NCBI RefSeq assembly: GCF_025152745.1 | Contig: NZ_CP104040.1 | Coordinates: 1,550,001-1,614,000, forward strand | DNA: 64,000 nt | Direction of reading: 5' to 3' | Source: Rhizobium sp. WSM4643 | Lineage (GTDB): Bacteria; Pseudomonadota; Alphaproteobacteria; Rhizobiales; Rhizobiaceae | Shown here: piece after piece, positions 49,575 through 58,299 of the stretch | Numbering within the stretch: the stretch's first letter is position 1 | How the letters are laid out: every line of letters starts with the position of its first letter | Program-made: the position numbers and the translations under genes | Notes under the pieces: model-generated | The model's database searches: none | The model's input: the letters and a program-made list of their open reading frames with translations, nothing else | Told to the model about the DNA's origin: nothing

Positions 49575-50293
49575 TTTCCCAAATGTGCGCCGTTGTCGAC
49601 GTGCAGCACCTCCCCAGTGATATTCGCTGACTCGGTCAGATACACGACGCCGTCGACGATCTCCTGGACGGCCGTGATCGTTCCCATCGGCGAAAGCGAT
49701 TTGAGATAATCTTTTGGGTTCGTCGCATGCAGCGGCGTATCGACCACACCCGGCGACACCGCATTGACCCGGATGTTATCTCTGGCAAATTCCAGCGCCA
49801 GGCTCTTGGTGATGGCATTGAGGCCGCCTTTCGTGATCATCGGCACGGACGCCGTCACGCCGGCGATCGGATGATCCGTCAACGACGACGTGATGGTGAC
49901 GACGCTTCCTCCCGACTTCTGACGAAGCATCTGCCTGACAGCGGACTTGGTGAAGTGAAGGAAGCCTTCGACGTTGGTCGCTGTGAGGCGCCGAAAGTCA
50001 TCGATCGTGTAGTCGAGGAAAGGCTTGGTGACGAAGATGCCGGCGTTATTGACCAGCGCGTCGATCGACCCGAACCGCTCGACGGCCCGCTGCGCCACAC
50101 GCTCGGCGGTCTCCGGATCGGCGACATCGCCGTCGATCAACGCCAGCCTGTCATTGCGCTCCAACGCGCTCGTCTCGCTGATGCGTCTCGACGTCCCGAC
50201 GACATTGTATCCCTTATCGAGGAAGGTCTTCACGAGGCCGGCGCCGATCCCTTGGGATGCGCCGGTGATCACCACTGTCTTGTGCAGGCTCAT
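49568..50293 (-). CDS. Short-chain dehydrogenase/reductase
   Basis: A 241-aa classical SDR. Cofactor motif VVITGASQGIGAGLVKTFLD, NNAG in DALVNNAGIFV, catalytic Ser in VVTITSSLTD, but the YxxxK position is changed: the region reads ASVPMITKGGLNAITKSLAL, where the usual Tyr is Met followed by Ile-Thr-Lys. A missing catalytic Tyr would weaken activity. Start at 50293 with GGAGG upstream. It heads the unit with RidA. An operator-like palindrome lies 169 bases upstream. Confidence 0.87.
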   Translation of the reverse strand: MSLHKTVVITGASQGIGAGLVKTFLDKGYNVVGTSRRISETSALERNDRLALIDGDVADPETAERVAQRAVERFGSIDALVNNAGIFVTKPFLDYTIDDFRRLTATNVEGFLHFTKSAVRQMLRQKSGGSVVTITSSLTDHPIAGVTASVPMITKGGLNAITKSLALEFARDNIRVNAVSPGVVDTPLHATNPKDYLKSLSPMGTITAVQEIVDGVVYLTESANITGEVLHVDNGAHLGKW

Positions 50294-50641
50294 TTTCGCC
50301 TCCGTTACTGGGCGCATCGATCAGCCGCCCACCACCAATGGCCGGGCGCTGCCTCGATCGCGAGTTGTGTGCTGATCCGGCCTTCAGCCGGGAACGGTTT
50401 CGACGTCTCCGTTGCCGTTCTGCCAGGAGCATCTCGCCAAAAACGGTCGCCGCCTATTGTACCAAGGTGTCGCCGATACCTTTGGGTGGGATGGCGAGAC
50501 CGAGCGCTGATCACCGGAGGAAACCGACTCCGCGCGTTGACGACACCATCGTCTAATGGAATCCGCTTTTTTCTTTCCGCATCCTCAGCAAGCCAGCCCA
50601 GGCCGGCGCTCCTTTGAAACCAAACGGAAAGAGGTTCTGAC
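50294..50641. other. Divergent intergenic region between SDR and NTF2-like genes
   Basis: About 350 bases with the second operator-like palindrome at 50462-50485 in the middle, so one site could serve both directions. No EcfG-type or other clear core promoter was identified. Confidence 0.55.
50462..50485. promoter_or_regulatory. Operator-like palindrome, copy 2
   Basis: Core GGTGTCGCCGATACC at 50466-50480 flanked by CCAA and TTTGG. It matches copy 1 at 22 of 24 positions. Lies between the SDR/RidA unit and the NTF2-like gene. Confidence 0.72.
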
Positions 50642-51148
50642 ATGCAGAGGCATCTTCGAGAGATAACGGGAAACGAGGCGAAGACCGGCGACGGTTCTCT
50701 AGACGCGCTCATAGAGTTCTACAGGGCGTTCAACGCTGCCGACATGAGGGCGCTGGAAGCCGTCTGGGTCGAGGGCGAAGCTCCGAGCATGGACAATCCC
50801 ATCGGCGGAATCCGACACGGCTGGGGCGCGATTGCCGAGGGGTATTCCAGGCTCTTTCAAGGTCAGGCGAAGGTGCAGGTGGTATTCCACGACTTCACGA
50901 GCCAGGGCGGAGAAGACTGGCACCTCTTTGTCGGCCGAGAAAGAGGCCGATGCGACACACCCGAGGAGGGGCTCGATGTCGCCTTTCGCACGACACGCTG
51001 GTTCGTTCGAAGGAACGACGTCTGGCGGCAACTCCACCACCACGGTTCGGTCGAAGACCCCAAGATGCTTGCCGACTACCAACGCTTGATTTTTGGGGGC
51101 AGGGCGAAGGGAAGCCAATACCAAAGTATCGCCGATACCAAGGTGTAA
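50642..51148 (+). CDS. NTF2-like/SnoaL-type protein
   Basis: A 168-aa cone-shaped-fold protein: IEFYRAFNAADMRALEAVWV, PIGGIRHGWGAIAEGYSRLF, and AFRTTRWFVRRNDVWRQLHH, ending with HHGSVEDP. This matches the SnoaL_3/DUF4440 pattern of ligand-binding or small isomerase/hydrolase proteins; no catalytic set can be assigned. The last ten codons coincide with the third operator-like palindrome, an unusual coding overlap that may be coincidental recruitment of the 3' end for control of the next gene. GAGG lies before the ATG. Confidence 0.78.
   Translation: MQRHLREITGNEAKTGDGSLDALIEFYRAFNAADMRALEAVWVEGEAPSMDNPIGGIRHGWGAIAEGYSRLFQGQAKVQVVFHDFTSQGGEDWHLFVGRERGRCDTPEEGLDVAFRTTRWFVRRNDVWRQLHHHGSVEDPKMLADYQRLIFGGRAKGSQYQSIADTKV
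51121..51143. promoter_or_regulatory. Operator-like palindrome, copy 3
   Basis: Core AGTATCGCCGATACC at 51125-51139, in the 3' end of the NTF2-like gene and about 86 bases before the DJ-1/PfpI start. One more CCAAGG-like half follows, so the site may be extended. Confidence 0.66.
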
Positions 51149-51228
51149 CTGTTGTACGAGCGGAAACTTGCCATACTTCTCCTCACGCAGCCGGTTCTGA
51201 CTGCGGTCGAACAAGAAGGAGTCGACAG

Positions 51229-51933
51229 ATGAAGATCCTGATGGTGTTTACGTCCCATGACATTCTTGGCAGCACCGGCCGAAAGACGGGCTTCTGGCTC
51301 GAAGAAGGAGCTGCACCCTACTATGTCTTTCGCGATGCCGGCGTTGAACTCGTCCTCGCCTCGCCCAAAGCCGGTCAGCCGCCGGTCGATCCGAAGAGCG
51401 ATCTGCCGGAAAACCAGACGGAGGCGATGACTCGCTTCAAGCAGGACGCAGCGGCGCAGAAGGATTTCGCCAACACCTTGAAGCTGGCGGACATGCGCTC
51501 GGAGGACTTCGACGCGGTATTCTATCCGGGCGGCCACGGACCGATGTGGGATCTGGTCGACAACCCGGATTCGATCTGCCTGATCGAGTCCTTCTATAAT
51601 TCCGGTAAGCCGGTTGCCGCCGTCTGCCATGCACCTGGGGTGCTGCATCGGGTGACATATAACGGCGCGCCGATCGTCAAAGGTAAACGCGTCACAGGGT
51701 TTGCGAACAGCGAAGAGGAAGAGGTTCAACTCACCGACGTTGTGCCGTTCCTGGTCGAAGATGAATTGAAGCGGCTCGGCGGACTCTATGAAAAAGCGCC
51801 GAACTGGCAGAGCTTCGCCATTACGGACGGCCGGTTGATCACCGGACAGAACCCGGCTTCTTCGACTGCCGGGGCGCAGGCCCTGGTCAAACTACTCGCC
51901 AAGCAGTCTACGGCCGGTTCGAATGCTGCGTGA
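51229..51933 (+). CDS. DJ-1/PfpI (type 1 glutamine amidotransferase-like) protein
   Basis: A 234-aa cytosolic protein. The nucleophile elbow is AAVCHAPGVL with Cys of AVCHAP; the Glu/Asp region GFWLEEGAAPYYVFRDAGVE and FYPGGHGPMWDL are typical of the Hsp31/YajL-like chaperone and glyoxalase III group. The catalytic Cys and neighbouring His are present. AAGGAG is 7 bases before the ATG. Likely protects against reactive carbonyls, which fits the surrounding detoxification-like genes; this is inference. Confidence 0.9.
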   Translation: MKILMVFTSHDILGSTGRKTGFWLEEGAAPYYVFRDAGVELVLASPKAGQPPVDPKSDLPENQTEAMTRFKQDAAAQKDFANTLKLADMRSEDFDAVFYPGGHGPMWDLVDNPDSICLIESFYNSGKPVAAVCHAPGVLHRVTYNGAPIVKGKRVTGFANSEEEEVQLTDVVPFLVEDELKRLGGLYEKAPNWQSFAITDGRLITGQNPASSTAGAQALVKLLAKQSTAGSNAA

Positions 51934-51968
51934 GTGACGACTGAGGTGGCCAGGCTGACAAATTCAGG

Positions 51969-52002
51969 TCGTGGTCGCAAGCCCTTTGATTTGCGACCAC
52001 GA
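51969..52002. terminator. Bidirectional hairpin between convergent DJ-1 and phhA genes
   Basis: TCGTGGTCGCAA (51969-51980), 10-base loop, TTGCGACCACGA (51991-52002): perfect 12-bp stem between two converging stop codons. T-runs are weak on both sides, so termination efficiency is uncertain. Confidence 0.6.
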
Positions 52003-52041
52003 AACGCTTCTTATGTAGGGATCCCGGCCTATCATCCGAAC

Positions 52042-52833
52042 TCACGACGCTTTGGCTTCAAAAGCGGGGGCGAAATCACCCAGCGATTTTGCCTTGAGGA
52101 CGGTGGCCTCGATATCCTGCTCCACGATCGCTTCAAGATCGGCGAAGCCGTCGATTACATAATAGATCGGCTGGAGGATATCGATCCGGTAGGGCGTCCG
52201 GAGCACGCTCAGCAGATCGAACGGCCGGAATTCGCATGCCTTGCCGTCCATGGCCGCCTTCGCTTCGCTAGGAGATGAGACGATGCCTGCGCCGAAGCAG
52301 CGGCGGCCCTGCGGCGTGTTGATCAGGCCGAATTCGACGGTGAACCAGAAGATGCGGAACAGATGCCAGGAACAGCCCTTGCCGAGGCGGACGGCCGTTT
52401 CCCCAAAATGCCGGACGAAATTGGCATAGCTCTGGTTGGTCAGCATGGGGCAGTGGCCGAAAACCTCGTGGAACAGGTCCGGTTCCTCGATATAGTCGAT
52501 ATGCTCGCGACGGCGCAGGAAGGTTGCGAGCGGGAATTTGCCTTGCGACAGAAGCTCATAAAAGCGCGAGGGCGGAATGAGCGCCGGCACGCCTTCGACG
52601 CCGAAGCCGGTGGTCTCGTTTAGGCGCCTGTTCACGTCGAGAAGCTGAGGCACCTTGTCGGGCTTCAGCCCCAGCATTTTGACGCCGTCCAGATATTCGC
52701 GGCAGGCGGTATCGGAAAGCAGCGTCATTTGACGCCGGTAGAGTTCGCCCCAGATCGCATCTTCATCCGGTGTGTAGTCATACAAACCGTCCGGGCCGGG
52801 CAGTTTGGCGGTGTAGCTGCTTTCCTTGGTCAT
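52042..52833 (-). CDS. phhA: Phenylalanine 4-monooxygenase
   Basis: A 263-aa pterin-dependent enzyme converting phenylalanine to tyrosine. The iron ligands are His122 and His127 in DLFHEVFGHCPM and Glu167 in FTVEFGL; WHLFRIFWFTVEFGLINT is the family signature. Length equals the short bacterial form with no regulatory ACT domain. It feeds the tyrosine breakdown genes at 54-58 kb. It is divergent from an Lrp-family gene; the shared 123-base region has an inverted repeat. Confidence 0.96.
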   Translation of the reverse strand: MTKESSYTAKLPGPDGLYDYTPDEDAIWGELYRRQMTLLSDTACREYLDGVKMLGLKPDKVPQLLDVNRRLNETTGFGVEGVPALIPPSRFYELLSQGKFPLATFLRRREHIDYIEEPDLFHEVFGHCPMLTNQSYANFVRHFGETAVRLGKGCSWHLFRIFWFTVEFGLINTPQGRRCFGAGIVSSPSEAKAAMDGKACEFRPFDLLSVLRTPYRIDILQPIYYVIDGFADLEAIVEQDIEATVLKAKSLGDFAPAFEAKAS

Positions 52834-52858
52834 GCGCTGATCCTCCTATGCACGGCGC

Positions 52859-52935
52859 TATTGCTGCCATTATGATCCGAGTTTGGAGGATTTTCTTTCC
52901 TTTCATGCTGGCTATCGCCATAATGGTGGCAAATA
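52859..52935. promoter_or_regulatory. Inverted repeat in the phhA-lrp control region
   Basis: TATTGCTGCCATTATG at 52859-52874 is repeated in inverted form as CATAATGGTGGCAAATA at 52919-52935. Arm centres are about 60 bases apart, near six helical turns, a spacing suited to an Lrp-type octamer that wraps DNA. The divergent Lrp-family gene is the obvious candidate. Confidence 0.6.
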
Positions 52936-52956
52936 TTCCCGAACGAGGTGCAGAAA

Positions 52957-53418
52957 ATGAAAGAACCTGGGAATTTTCGCCGCAAGCTTCTGCAACTCGT
53001 CCAGGCCGACGGCAGCCTGTCGCTGGCCGACCTGGCGGAAAAGGCCGGCATGTCGCAGAGTTCGGCCTGGCGGAAGATCCAGGAGCTGGAGGCCGACGGC
53101 GTCATCCGCAAGCGGGTGACGCTGCTCGATCCTGGAAAACTCGATCTCAAACTCTGCGTCATCGCGCATGTGACGCTGGAGGATCACCACGAAGAGGCGG
53201 TCGCCTCTTTCGCTTCGATGGTGCTGGAGCGGCCGGAGATCATGGAGTGCTACGCCTTGTCCGGCGCCTTCGACTACATGCTGAAGATAAGGGCAAGCGA
53301 TGTGGAAAGCTACGAAGCCTTCATGACCCGCTATCTCATGCGCAACCCGCATGTGCGCACGGTGGTCTCGAGCTTCGTGCTGCGCGAGCTGAAATTCTCG
53401 ACCGAACTGCCGCTCTGA
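52957..53418 (+). CDS. Lrp/AsnC family transcriptional regulator (next to phhA)
   Basis: A 153-aa regulator. Helix-turn-helix LADLAEKAGMSQSSAWRKIQ, then the RAM ligand-binding domain (KLDLKLCVIAHVTLEDHHEE, LSGAFDYMLKIRASDVESYE). ATG at 52957 is preferred with GAGG 9 bases upstream; the GTG at 52948 is the alternative. It is divergent from phhA and likely the phenylalanine-responsive regulator, as known for Lrp-type control of phhA in other proteobacteria; this is inference. Confidence 0.92.
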   Translation: MKEPGNFRRKLLQLVQADGSLSLADLAEKAGMSQSSAWRKIQELEADGVIRKRVTLLDPGKLDLKLCVIAHVTLEDHHEEAVASFASMVLERPEIMECYALSGAFDYMLKIRASDVESYEAFMTRYLMRNPHVRTVVSSFVLRELKFSTELPL

Positions 53419-53471
53419 TTTAGATATTTACGCAGGGCGATGCCGTCGACATCAATTTCGTGTTGTCGCCA

Positions 53472-53951
53472 TCAATGTCCCGGCATCAGCACCGGAAAGC
53501 CCTCGAATGTCTTCAGCGTGTCGAGCACGATCGATGTCTTCACGTGCTGCACCGACTCGTGCGGCAACAGCACGTCGTTGACGAATTTCGAGAGGTCGGC
53601 GAGGCCGCGGGTCGCCACCGTCAGGTGATAATCCATTTCACCGGTCAGCGCATAGGCCTCAAGAACTTCCGGCAGTCCATTGATCAGCTGCGAAAATCGG
53701 CGGGCATTGTCTCTGTTGTGGGTCGCAAGCGTCACGGAAATGACCACCAGCATATCGAGTCCCAGCCTCTGCCGATCAAGGTAGGCGCGGTAGCTGCGGA
53801 TATATCCTTCAGCCTCCAATCTTGTGCGCCGGCGCGAGCATTGCGACGGTGAAAGCGCAATCCGCTCTCCTAGCTCGTTGTTCGTCAGCCTGCCGTCCTT
53901 TTGAAGTTCCTGAAGCAGGCGCAGGTCCAATCTGTCGAGCGGTTCATCCAT
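53472..53951 (-). CDS. Lrp/AsnC family transcriptional regulator (next to hppD)
   Basis: A 159-aa regulator. Winged helix LDLRLLQELQKDGRLTNNEL, SQCSRRRTRLEAEG, and RAM domain with YALTGEMDYHLTVATRGLA. The start at 53951 is preferred to the 53972 ORF start because it gives the usual N-terminus MDEPLDRLD. It is divergent from the hppD-hmgA-fahA-maiA operon, which it probably controls. It is clearly different in sequence from the Lrp protein beside phhA. Confidence 0.92.
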   Translation of the reverse strand: MDEPLDRLDLRLLQELQKDGRLTNNELGERIALSPSQCSRRRTRLEAEGYIRSYRAYLDRQRLGLDMLVVISVTLATHNRDNARRFSQLINGLPEVLEAYALTGEMDYHLTVATRGLADLSKFVNDVLLPHESVQHVKTSIVLDTLKTFEGFPVLMPGH

Positions 53952-54011
53952 TGCGCGAAATCCCAAAAACACTCACGGATCGTGCAGAATATCTTCCTGG
54001 AGCATGAAGAA

Positions 54012-54049
54012 TGCAAGAACTTTGCACGCGTTTTGGGCCACACTTTGCA
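54012..54049 (+). promoter_or_regulatory. Repeats in the hppD promoter region
   Basis: TGCAAGAACTTTGCA at 54012-54026 is a 5-bp-arm inverted repeat; its second half ACTTTGCA recurs at 54042-54049, 23 bases on, about two helical turns. This spacing suits an Lrp-type regulator, plausibly the divergent one at 53472-53951. Confidence 0.55.
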
Positions 54050-54081
54050 TATCAAATGCCATCTCCTCTGGAGGAAAGAAA

Positions 54082-55191
54082 ATGGGTCCTTTCCCGCATG
54101 ATGCGCCGCCCTCGGAAATCACCGCCGACAATCCGGCCGGCACCGACGGCTTCGAATTTGTCGAATTCGCCCATCCCGAGCCCGAGACGCTGCGCGAGCT
54201 CTTCACACGCATGGGCTACGTTGCCGTTGCCAAACACAAGACGAAAGACATCACCGTCTGGCGACAGGGTGACATCAACTATATCCTGAACGCCGAACCC
54301 GACAGTCATGCCGCGCGTTTCGTCGCAAATCATGGTCCCTGCGCCCCATCGATGGCCTGGCGTGTCGTCGACGCCCAGCACGCTTTCGACCATGCGGTGT
54401 CAAAGGGCGCCGTTCCCTATGACGGGCACGACAAGACGCTCGACGTCCCGGCGATCGTCGGCATCGGCGGCTCGCTGCTCTATTTCGTCGGGACCCATGG
54501 TGCCAAGGGATCGGCTTACGAGGCCGAGTTCGATTGGCTCGGCGAGCGCAACCCGCATCCTGAAGGCATCGGCTTCTATTATCTCGACCATCTGACGCAC
54601 AACGTCTTCCGCGGCAACATGGACAAGTGGTGGGATTTTTACCGCAACCTGTTCAATTTCAAGCAGATCCACTTCTTCGATATCGATGGCCGCATCACCG
54701 GTCTGGTGAGCCGCGCCATCACCTCGCCCTGTGGCAAAATCCGCATTCCGCTGAATGAATCGAAGGACGACACCAGCCAGATCGAGGAATATCTGAGGAA
54801 GTACAAGGGCGAGGGCATCCAGCACATCGCCGTTGGAACGGAGGACATTTACGACGCCACCGACAGGCTGGCCGACAACGGCCTGCGCTTCATGCCGGGT
54901 CCTCCGGAGACCTATTACGACATGTCCTATGAACGCGTGAACGGCCATAGTGAACCTGTCGAGCGCATGAAGAAACACGGCATCTTGATCGATGGCGAAG
55001 GTGTGGTGAATGGCGGTATGACGAAAATCCTGCTGCAGATTTTCTCCAAGACGGTCATCGGCCCGATCTTCTTCGAATTCATCCAGCGCAAAGGCGACGA
55101 AGGCTTCGGTGAAGGCAATTTCCGGGCTCTTTTCGAGTCGATCGAGGCCGATCAGATCAAGCGTGGTGTCATCGGGACCGCAGCGGAGTAA
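54082..55191 (+). CDS. hppD: 4-hydroxyphenylpyruvate dioxygenase
   Basis: A 369-aa non-haem iron enzyme turning 4-hydroxyphenylpyruvate into homogentisate. Two VOC-type domains; iron ligands His170 in YLDHLTHNVF, His248 in GIQHIAVGT and Glu332 in FFEFIQRKG. The ATG at 54082 follows GGAGGAAAG. First gene of the tyrosine degradation operon; the next gene is 63 bases on. All catalytic residues present. Confidence 0.97.
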   Translation: MGPFPHDAPPSEITADNPAGTDGFEFVEFAHPEPETLRELFTRMGYVAVAKHKTKDITVWRQGDINYILNAEPDSHAARFVANHGPCAPSMAWRVVDAQHAFDHAVSKGAVPYDGHDKTLDVPAIVGIGGSLLYFVGTHGAKGSAYEAEFDWLGERNPHPEGIGFYYLDHLTHNVFRGNMDKWWDFYRNLFNFKQIHFFDIDGRITGLVSRAITSPCGKIRIPLNESKDDTSQIEEYLRKYKGEGIQHIAVGTEDIYDATDRLADNGLRFMPGPPETYYDMSYERVNGHSEPVERMKKHGILIDGEGVVNGGMTKILLQIFSKTVIGPIFFEFIQRKGDEGFGEGNFRALFESIEADQIKRGVIGTAAE

Positions 55192-55254
55192 ACTCTAAAG
55201 CGTTGCGCGCCTTGTCAGACGTGCAGCGCTGCGGGTTGTCGGGGAGGAGTGAGC

Positions 55255-56616
55255 ATGGACCAGACATCGATCCAGACGTCGGATGGTGAGGCCGCGGCGG
55301 CAAACACGCTGAAATATATGCCGGGGTTCGGCAATGACTTCGAAACCGAGTCGCTCCCCGGCGCCTTGCCGCAGGGCCAGAACAGCCCGCAGAAATGCAA
55401 CTATGGTCTCTATGCCGAGCAGCTTTCCGGCTCGCCGTTTACCGCGCCGCGCGGGACCAACGAAAGGTCCTGGCTTTACCGCATCCGCCCGAGCGTGCGT
55501 CACACCCGCCGCTTCTCCAACGCGTCCTATCCGCTTTGGAAAACCGCGCCGTGTCTCGACGAACATTCGCTCCCGCTCGGCCAGCTTCGCTGGGATCCCA
55601 TTCCCGCACCCGCGGAGAGACTGACATTCCTCGAAGGGGTGCGGACCATCACGACGGCAGGCGATGCCACCACCCAAGTCGGCATGTCAGCCCATGCCTA
55701 TGTCTTCAATGAGGACATGGTCGACGACTACTTCTTCAATGCCGATGGTGAATTGCTGATCGTGCCGCAGCTCGGCGCCATCAGAGTGTTCACCGAAATG
55801 GGCATCATGGATGTCGAGCCCCTGGAAATATGCCTCATCCCGCGCGGCATGATGTTCAAGATTTTGAAGGGCGGCGAGCAGACTGTCTGGCGTGGCTATA
55901 TCTGCGAGAACTACGGCGCGAAATTCACTCTACCGGACCGCGGACCGATCGGCGCCAACTGCCTGGCAAACCCGCGCGATTTCAAGACACCTGTCGCCGC
56001 GTTCGAGGACAAGGAAACGCCCTGCCGCGTGCATGTGAAGTGGTGCGGAAAATTCTATGTCACGGATATCGGCCATTCGCCGCTGGATGTGGTGGCCTGG
56101 CACGGCAACTACGCCCCGTTCAAATACGACCTGCGGACATTTTCTCCAGTCGGCGCGATCCGCTTCGATCATCCCGATCCGTCGATCTTTTCGGTTCTGA
56201 CCGCGCCGACCGAAGATGCGGGCACCGCGAATGTCGATTTCGTGATTTTTCCGCCGCGCTGGCTGGTCGCCGAACACACCTTCCGTCCGCCCTGGTACCA
56301 TCGCAACATCATGAGCGAGTTCATGGGCCTGATCCATGGCCAGTATGACGCCAAGGAGGAGGGCTTCGTGCCGGGCGGCATGAGCCTGCACAACATGATG
56401 CTTCCCCACGGGCCGGACGCGCTCGCCTTCGAAAAGGCATCCAATACCGAGCTCAAACCCGTGAAACTCGATCACACCATGGCCTTCATGTTCGAGACCC
56501 GGTACCCGCAGCAACTGACGAAATATGCAGCCGAGCTCGAAACGCTGCAGGATAATTACCTGGAATGCTGGGATGGCCTGCAACGCAAGTTCGACGGAAC
56601 GCCCGGTATCAAGTGA
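55255..56616 (+). CDS. hmgA: Homogentisate 1,2-dioxygenase
   Basis: A 453-aa non-haem iron dioxygenase opening the ring of homogentisate to maleylacetoacetate. Family start [20 protein letters not shown], and the metal region [20 protein letters not shown], with His, Glu and a following His. Length is normal. ATG at 55255 follows GGAGGAG; a GTG two codons earlier is an alternative. Second gene of the operon. Confidence 0.97.
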   Translation: MDQTSIQTSDGEAAAANTLKYMPGFGNDFETESLPGALPQGQNSPQKCNYGLYAEQLSGSPFTAPRGTNERSWLYRIRPSVRHTRRFSNASYPLWKTAPCLDEHSLPLGQLRWDPIPAPAERLTFLEGVRTITTAGDATTQVGMSAHAYVFNEDMVDDYFFNADGELLIVPQLGAIRVFTEMGIMDVEPLEICLIPRGMMFKILKGGEQTVWRGYICENYGAKFTLPDRGPIGANCLANPRDFKTPVAAFEDKETPCRVHVKWCGKFYVTDIGHSPLDVVAWHGNYAPFKYDLRTFSPVGAIRFDHPDPSIFSVLTAPTEDAGTANVDFVIFPPRWLVAEHTFRPPWYHRNIMSEFMGLIHGQYDAKEEGFVPGGMSLHNMMLPHGPDALAFEKASNTELKPVKLDHTMAFMFETRYPQQLTKYAAELETLQDNYLECWDGLQRKFDGTPGIK

Positions 56617-56644
56617 AGTCATCCTCCGGCACGGGATTTCGGAC

Positions 56645-57670
56645 ATGAAGCTTGCGACGTTAAAAGACTCCACGCGGGACGGCCGGCTGGTCGTCGTTTC
56701 CCGCGACCTGACCCGCTGTTCCGAAGTCGGCCACATCGCCCGCACATTGCAGGCGGCACTCGACGACTGGGAGCATGTGGCTCCGAGACTCCAGCTCATT
56801 GCCGAAGGCGTCGAGACCGGCGCCCAGCCGACGATCCGGTTTCACGAACATGACGCTACGTCACCTTTGCCGCGGGCCTATCAATGGGCCGATGGCTCCG
56901 CTTACGTCAACCATGTCGAGCTGGTGCGCAAGGCGCGCGGCGCCGAGATGCCGGCGAGCTTCTGGACCGATCCGCTGATCTATCAGGGCGGGTCAGACGC
57001 TTTCCTTGCGCCGCGCGACCCGATTCTGGCGGCTGACGAGGCTTACGGGATCGACATGGAGGGCGAGGTCGCCGTCATCACCGGCGACGTTGCAATGGGT
57101 TCCAGCCCGGAAGCGGCGCTCGACGCCATCCGGCTGGTGATGCTTGTCAACGACGTGTCGCTGCGCGGTCTGATCCCGGGCGAACTGGCCAAGGGATTCG
57201 GTTTCTTCCAGTCGAAGCCGGCATCGGCATTTTCTCCGGTCGCGGTAACGCCGGACGAGCTCGGAGATGCCTGGAACGGTGGCAAGCTGCATCTTCCGCT
57301 GCTCGTCAGCCTGAACGGCAAGCCGTTCGGCAAAGCCGACGCTGGCATCGACATGACGTTCGATTTTGGCCAACTGGTCGCCCATGCCGCCAAAACCCGT
57401 AACCTCCTGGCCGGAACGATTATCGGCTCGGGAACAGTGTCCAACAAGCTCGACGGCGGCCCGGGCAAGCCGGTGGAAGAGGGAGGAAACGGCTACTCCT
57501 GCATTGCCGAAATCAGGATGATCGAGACGATCGAGAGCGGATCGCCGAAGACCGGCTTCATGAAGTTCGGGGATCAGGTCCGCATCGAGATGAAGGATCA
57601 TGCCGGCCATTCGATCTTCGGGGCGATCGAGCAGACGGTCGAAAAATACCAAAGGGCCGACCCGCAATGA
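56645..57670 (+). CDS. Fumarylacetoacetase (bacterial FahA-type)
   Basis: A 341-aa protein of the FAH superfamily. Metal and substrate region DMEGEVAVITGDVAMGSSPE, VMLVNDVSLRGLIPGELAKG, and GSGTVSNKLDGG. Context between hmgA and maiA supports hydrolysis of fumarylacetoacetate to fumarate and acetoacetate. It is closer to the 2-keto-4-pentenoate hydratase/FAH fold of proteobacteria than to the longer eukaryotic FAH. Its stop overlaps the maiA start (ATGA). Confidence 0.92.
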   Translation: MKLATLKDSTRDGRLVVVSRDLTRCSEVGHIARTLQAALDDWEHVAPRLQLIAEGVETGAQPTIRFHEHDATSPLPRAYQWADGSAYVNHVELVRKARGAEMPASFWTDPLIYQGGSDAFLAPRDPILAADEAYGIDMEGEVAVITGDVAMGSSPEAALDAIRLVMLVNDVSLRGLIPGELAKGFGFFQSKPASAFSPVAVTPDELGDAWNGGKLHLPLLVSLNGKPFGKADAGIDMTFDFGQLVAHAAKTRNLLAGTIIGSGTVSNKLDGGPGKPVEEGGNGYSCIAEIRMIETIESGSPKTGFMKFGDQVRIEMKDHAGHSIFGAIEQTVEKYQRADPQ

Positions 57671-58299
57671 ACGAGGTCGTCCTATACGACTACTGGCGAT
57701 CATCGGCGAGCTATCGCGTCCGCATCGCGCTCAATCTCCTGGGCGTCGATTATCAGACAGTGTCCATCAACATGTTGGAGGGCGCGCACAGGACGCCGGA
57801 CTATCTGGCCCTCAACCCGCAGGGGCTGGTGCCGACATTGGTGATCGACGGAAAAACACTGACGCAGTCGCTGGCGATCGTCGAATATCTCGCCGAGACC
57901 CGGCCGGAATGTGGATTGCTGCCATCGGATATTGCCGATCGCCAGAAAGTCCGCGCCCTTGCCTATGCGATCGCTATGGACATCCATCCGATCTGCAACC
58001 TGCATGTCGTGTCGCATCTGATGAGCATGACGGATAAGCCCGATGCCCGCGAGGAATGGATGAAACATTTCATCTCCGACGGACTGGGGAAACTGGAAGC
58101 GATGATCGGCGAAGCCGATGGCGCGTTCAGCTTTGGGGACGCGCCGACGATGGCCGACCTCTGTCTCGTTCCCCAGGTCTACAACGCCCGCCGCTGGGGA
58201 GTGGAGTTGACCGCTTTCAAGCGCATCGTCGACATCGATAGCAAATGCGCCGAACTGCCGGCCTTCCAGGTGGCGCATCCTGACCGCGTCAGACCGTAG
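57667..58299 (+). CDS. maiA: Maleylacetoacetate isomerase (zeta-class glutathione transferase)
   Basis: A 210-aa GST. N-terminal zeta signature LYDYWRSSASYRVRIALN, with the catalytic Ser pair, LNPQGLVPTLVIDGKTLTQS, and the C-terminal GDAPTMADLCLVPQVYNARR. It isomerises maleylacetoacetate to fumarylacetoacetate with glutathione. Overlaps the preceding gene by 4 bases. Completes the pathway phenylalanine to tyrosine to fumarate plus acetoacetate. Confidence 0.95.
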   Translation: MNEVVLYDYWRSSASYRVRIALNLLGVDYQTVSINMLEGAHRTPDYLALNPQGLVPTLVIDGKTLTQSLAIVEYLAETRPECGLLPSDIADRQKVRALAYAIAMDIHPICNLHVVSHLMSMTDKPDAREEWMKHFISDGLGKLEAMIGEADGAFSFGDAPTMADLCLVPQVYNARRWGVELTAFKRIVDIDSKCAELPAFQVAHPDRVRP

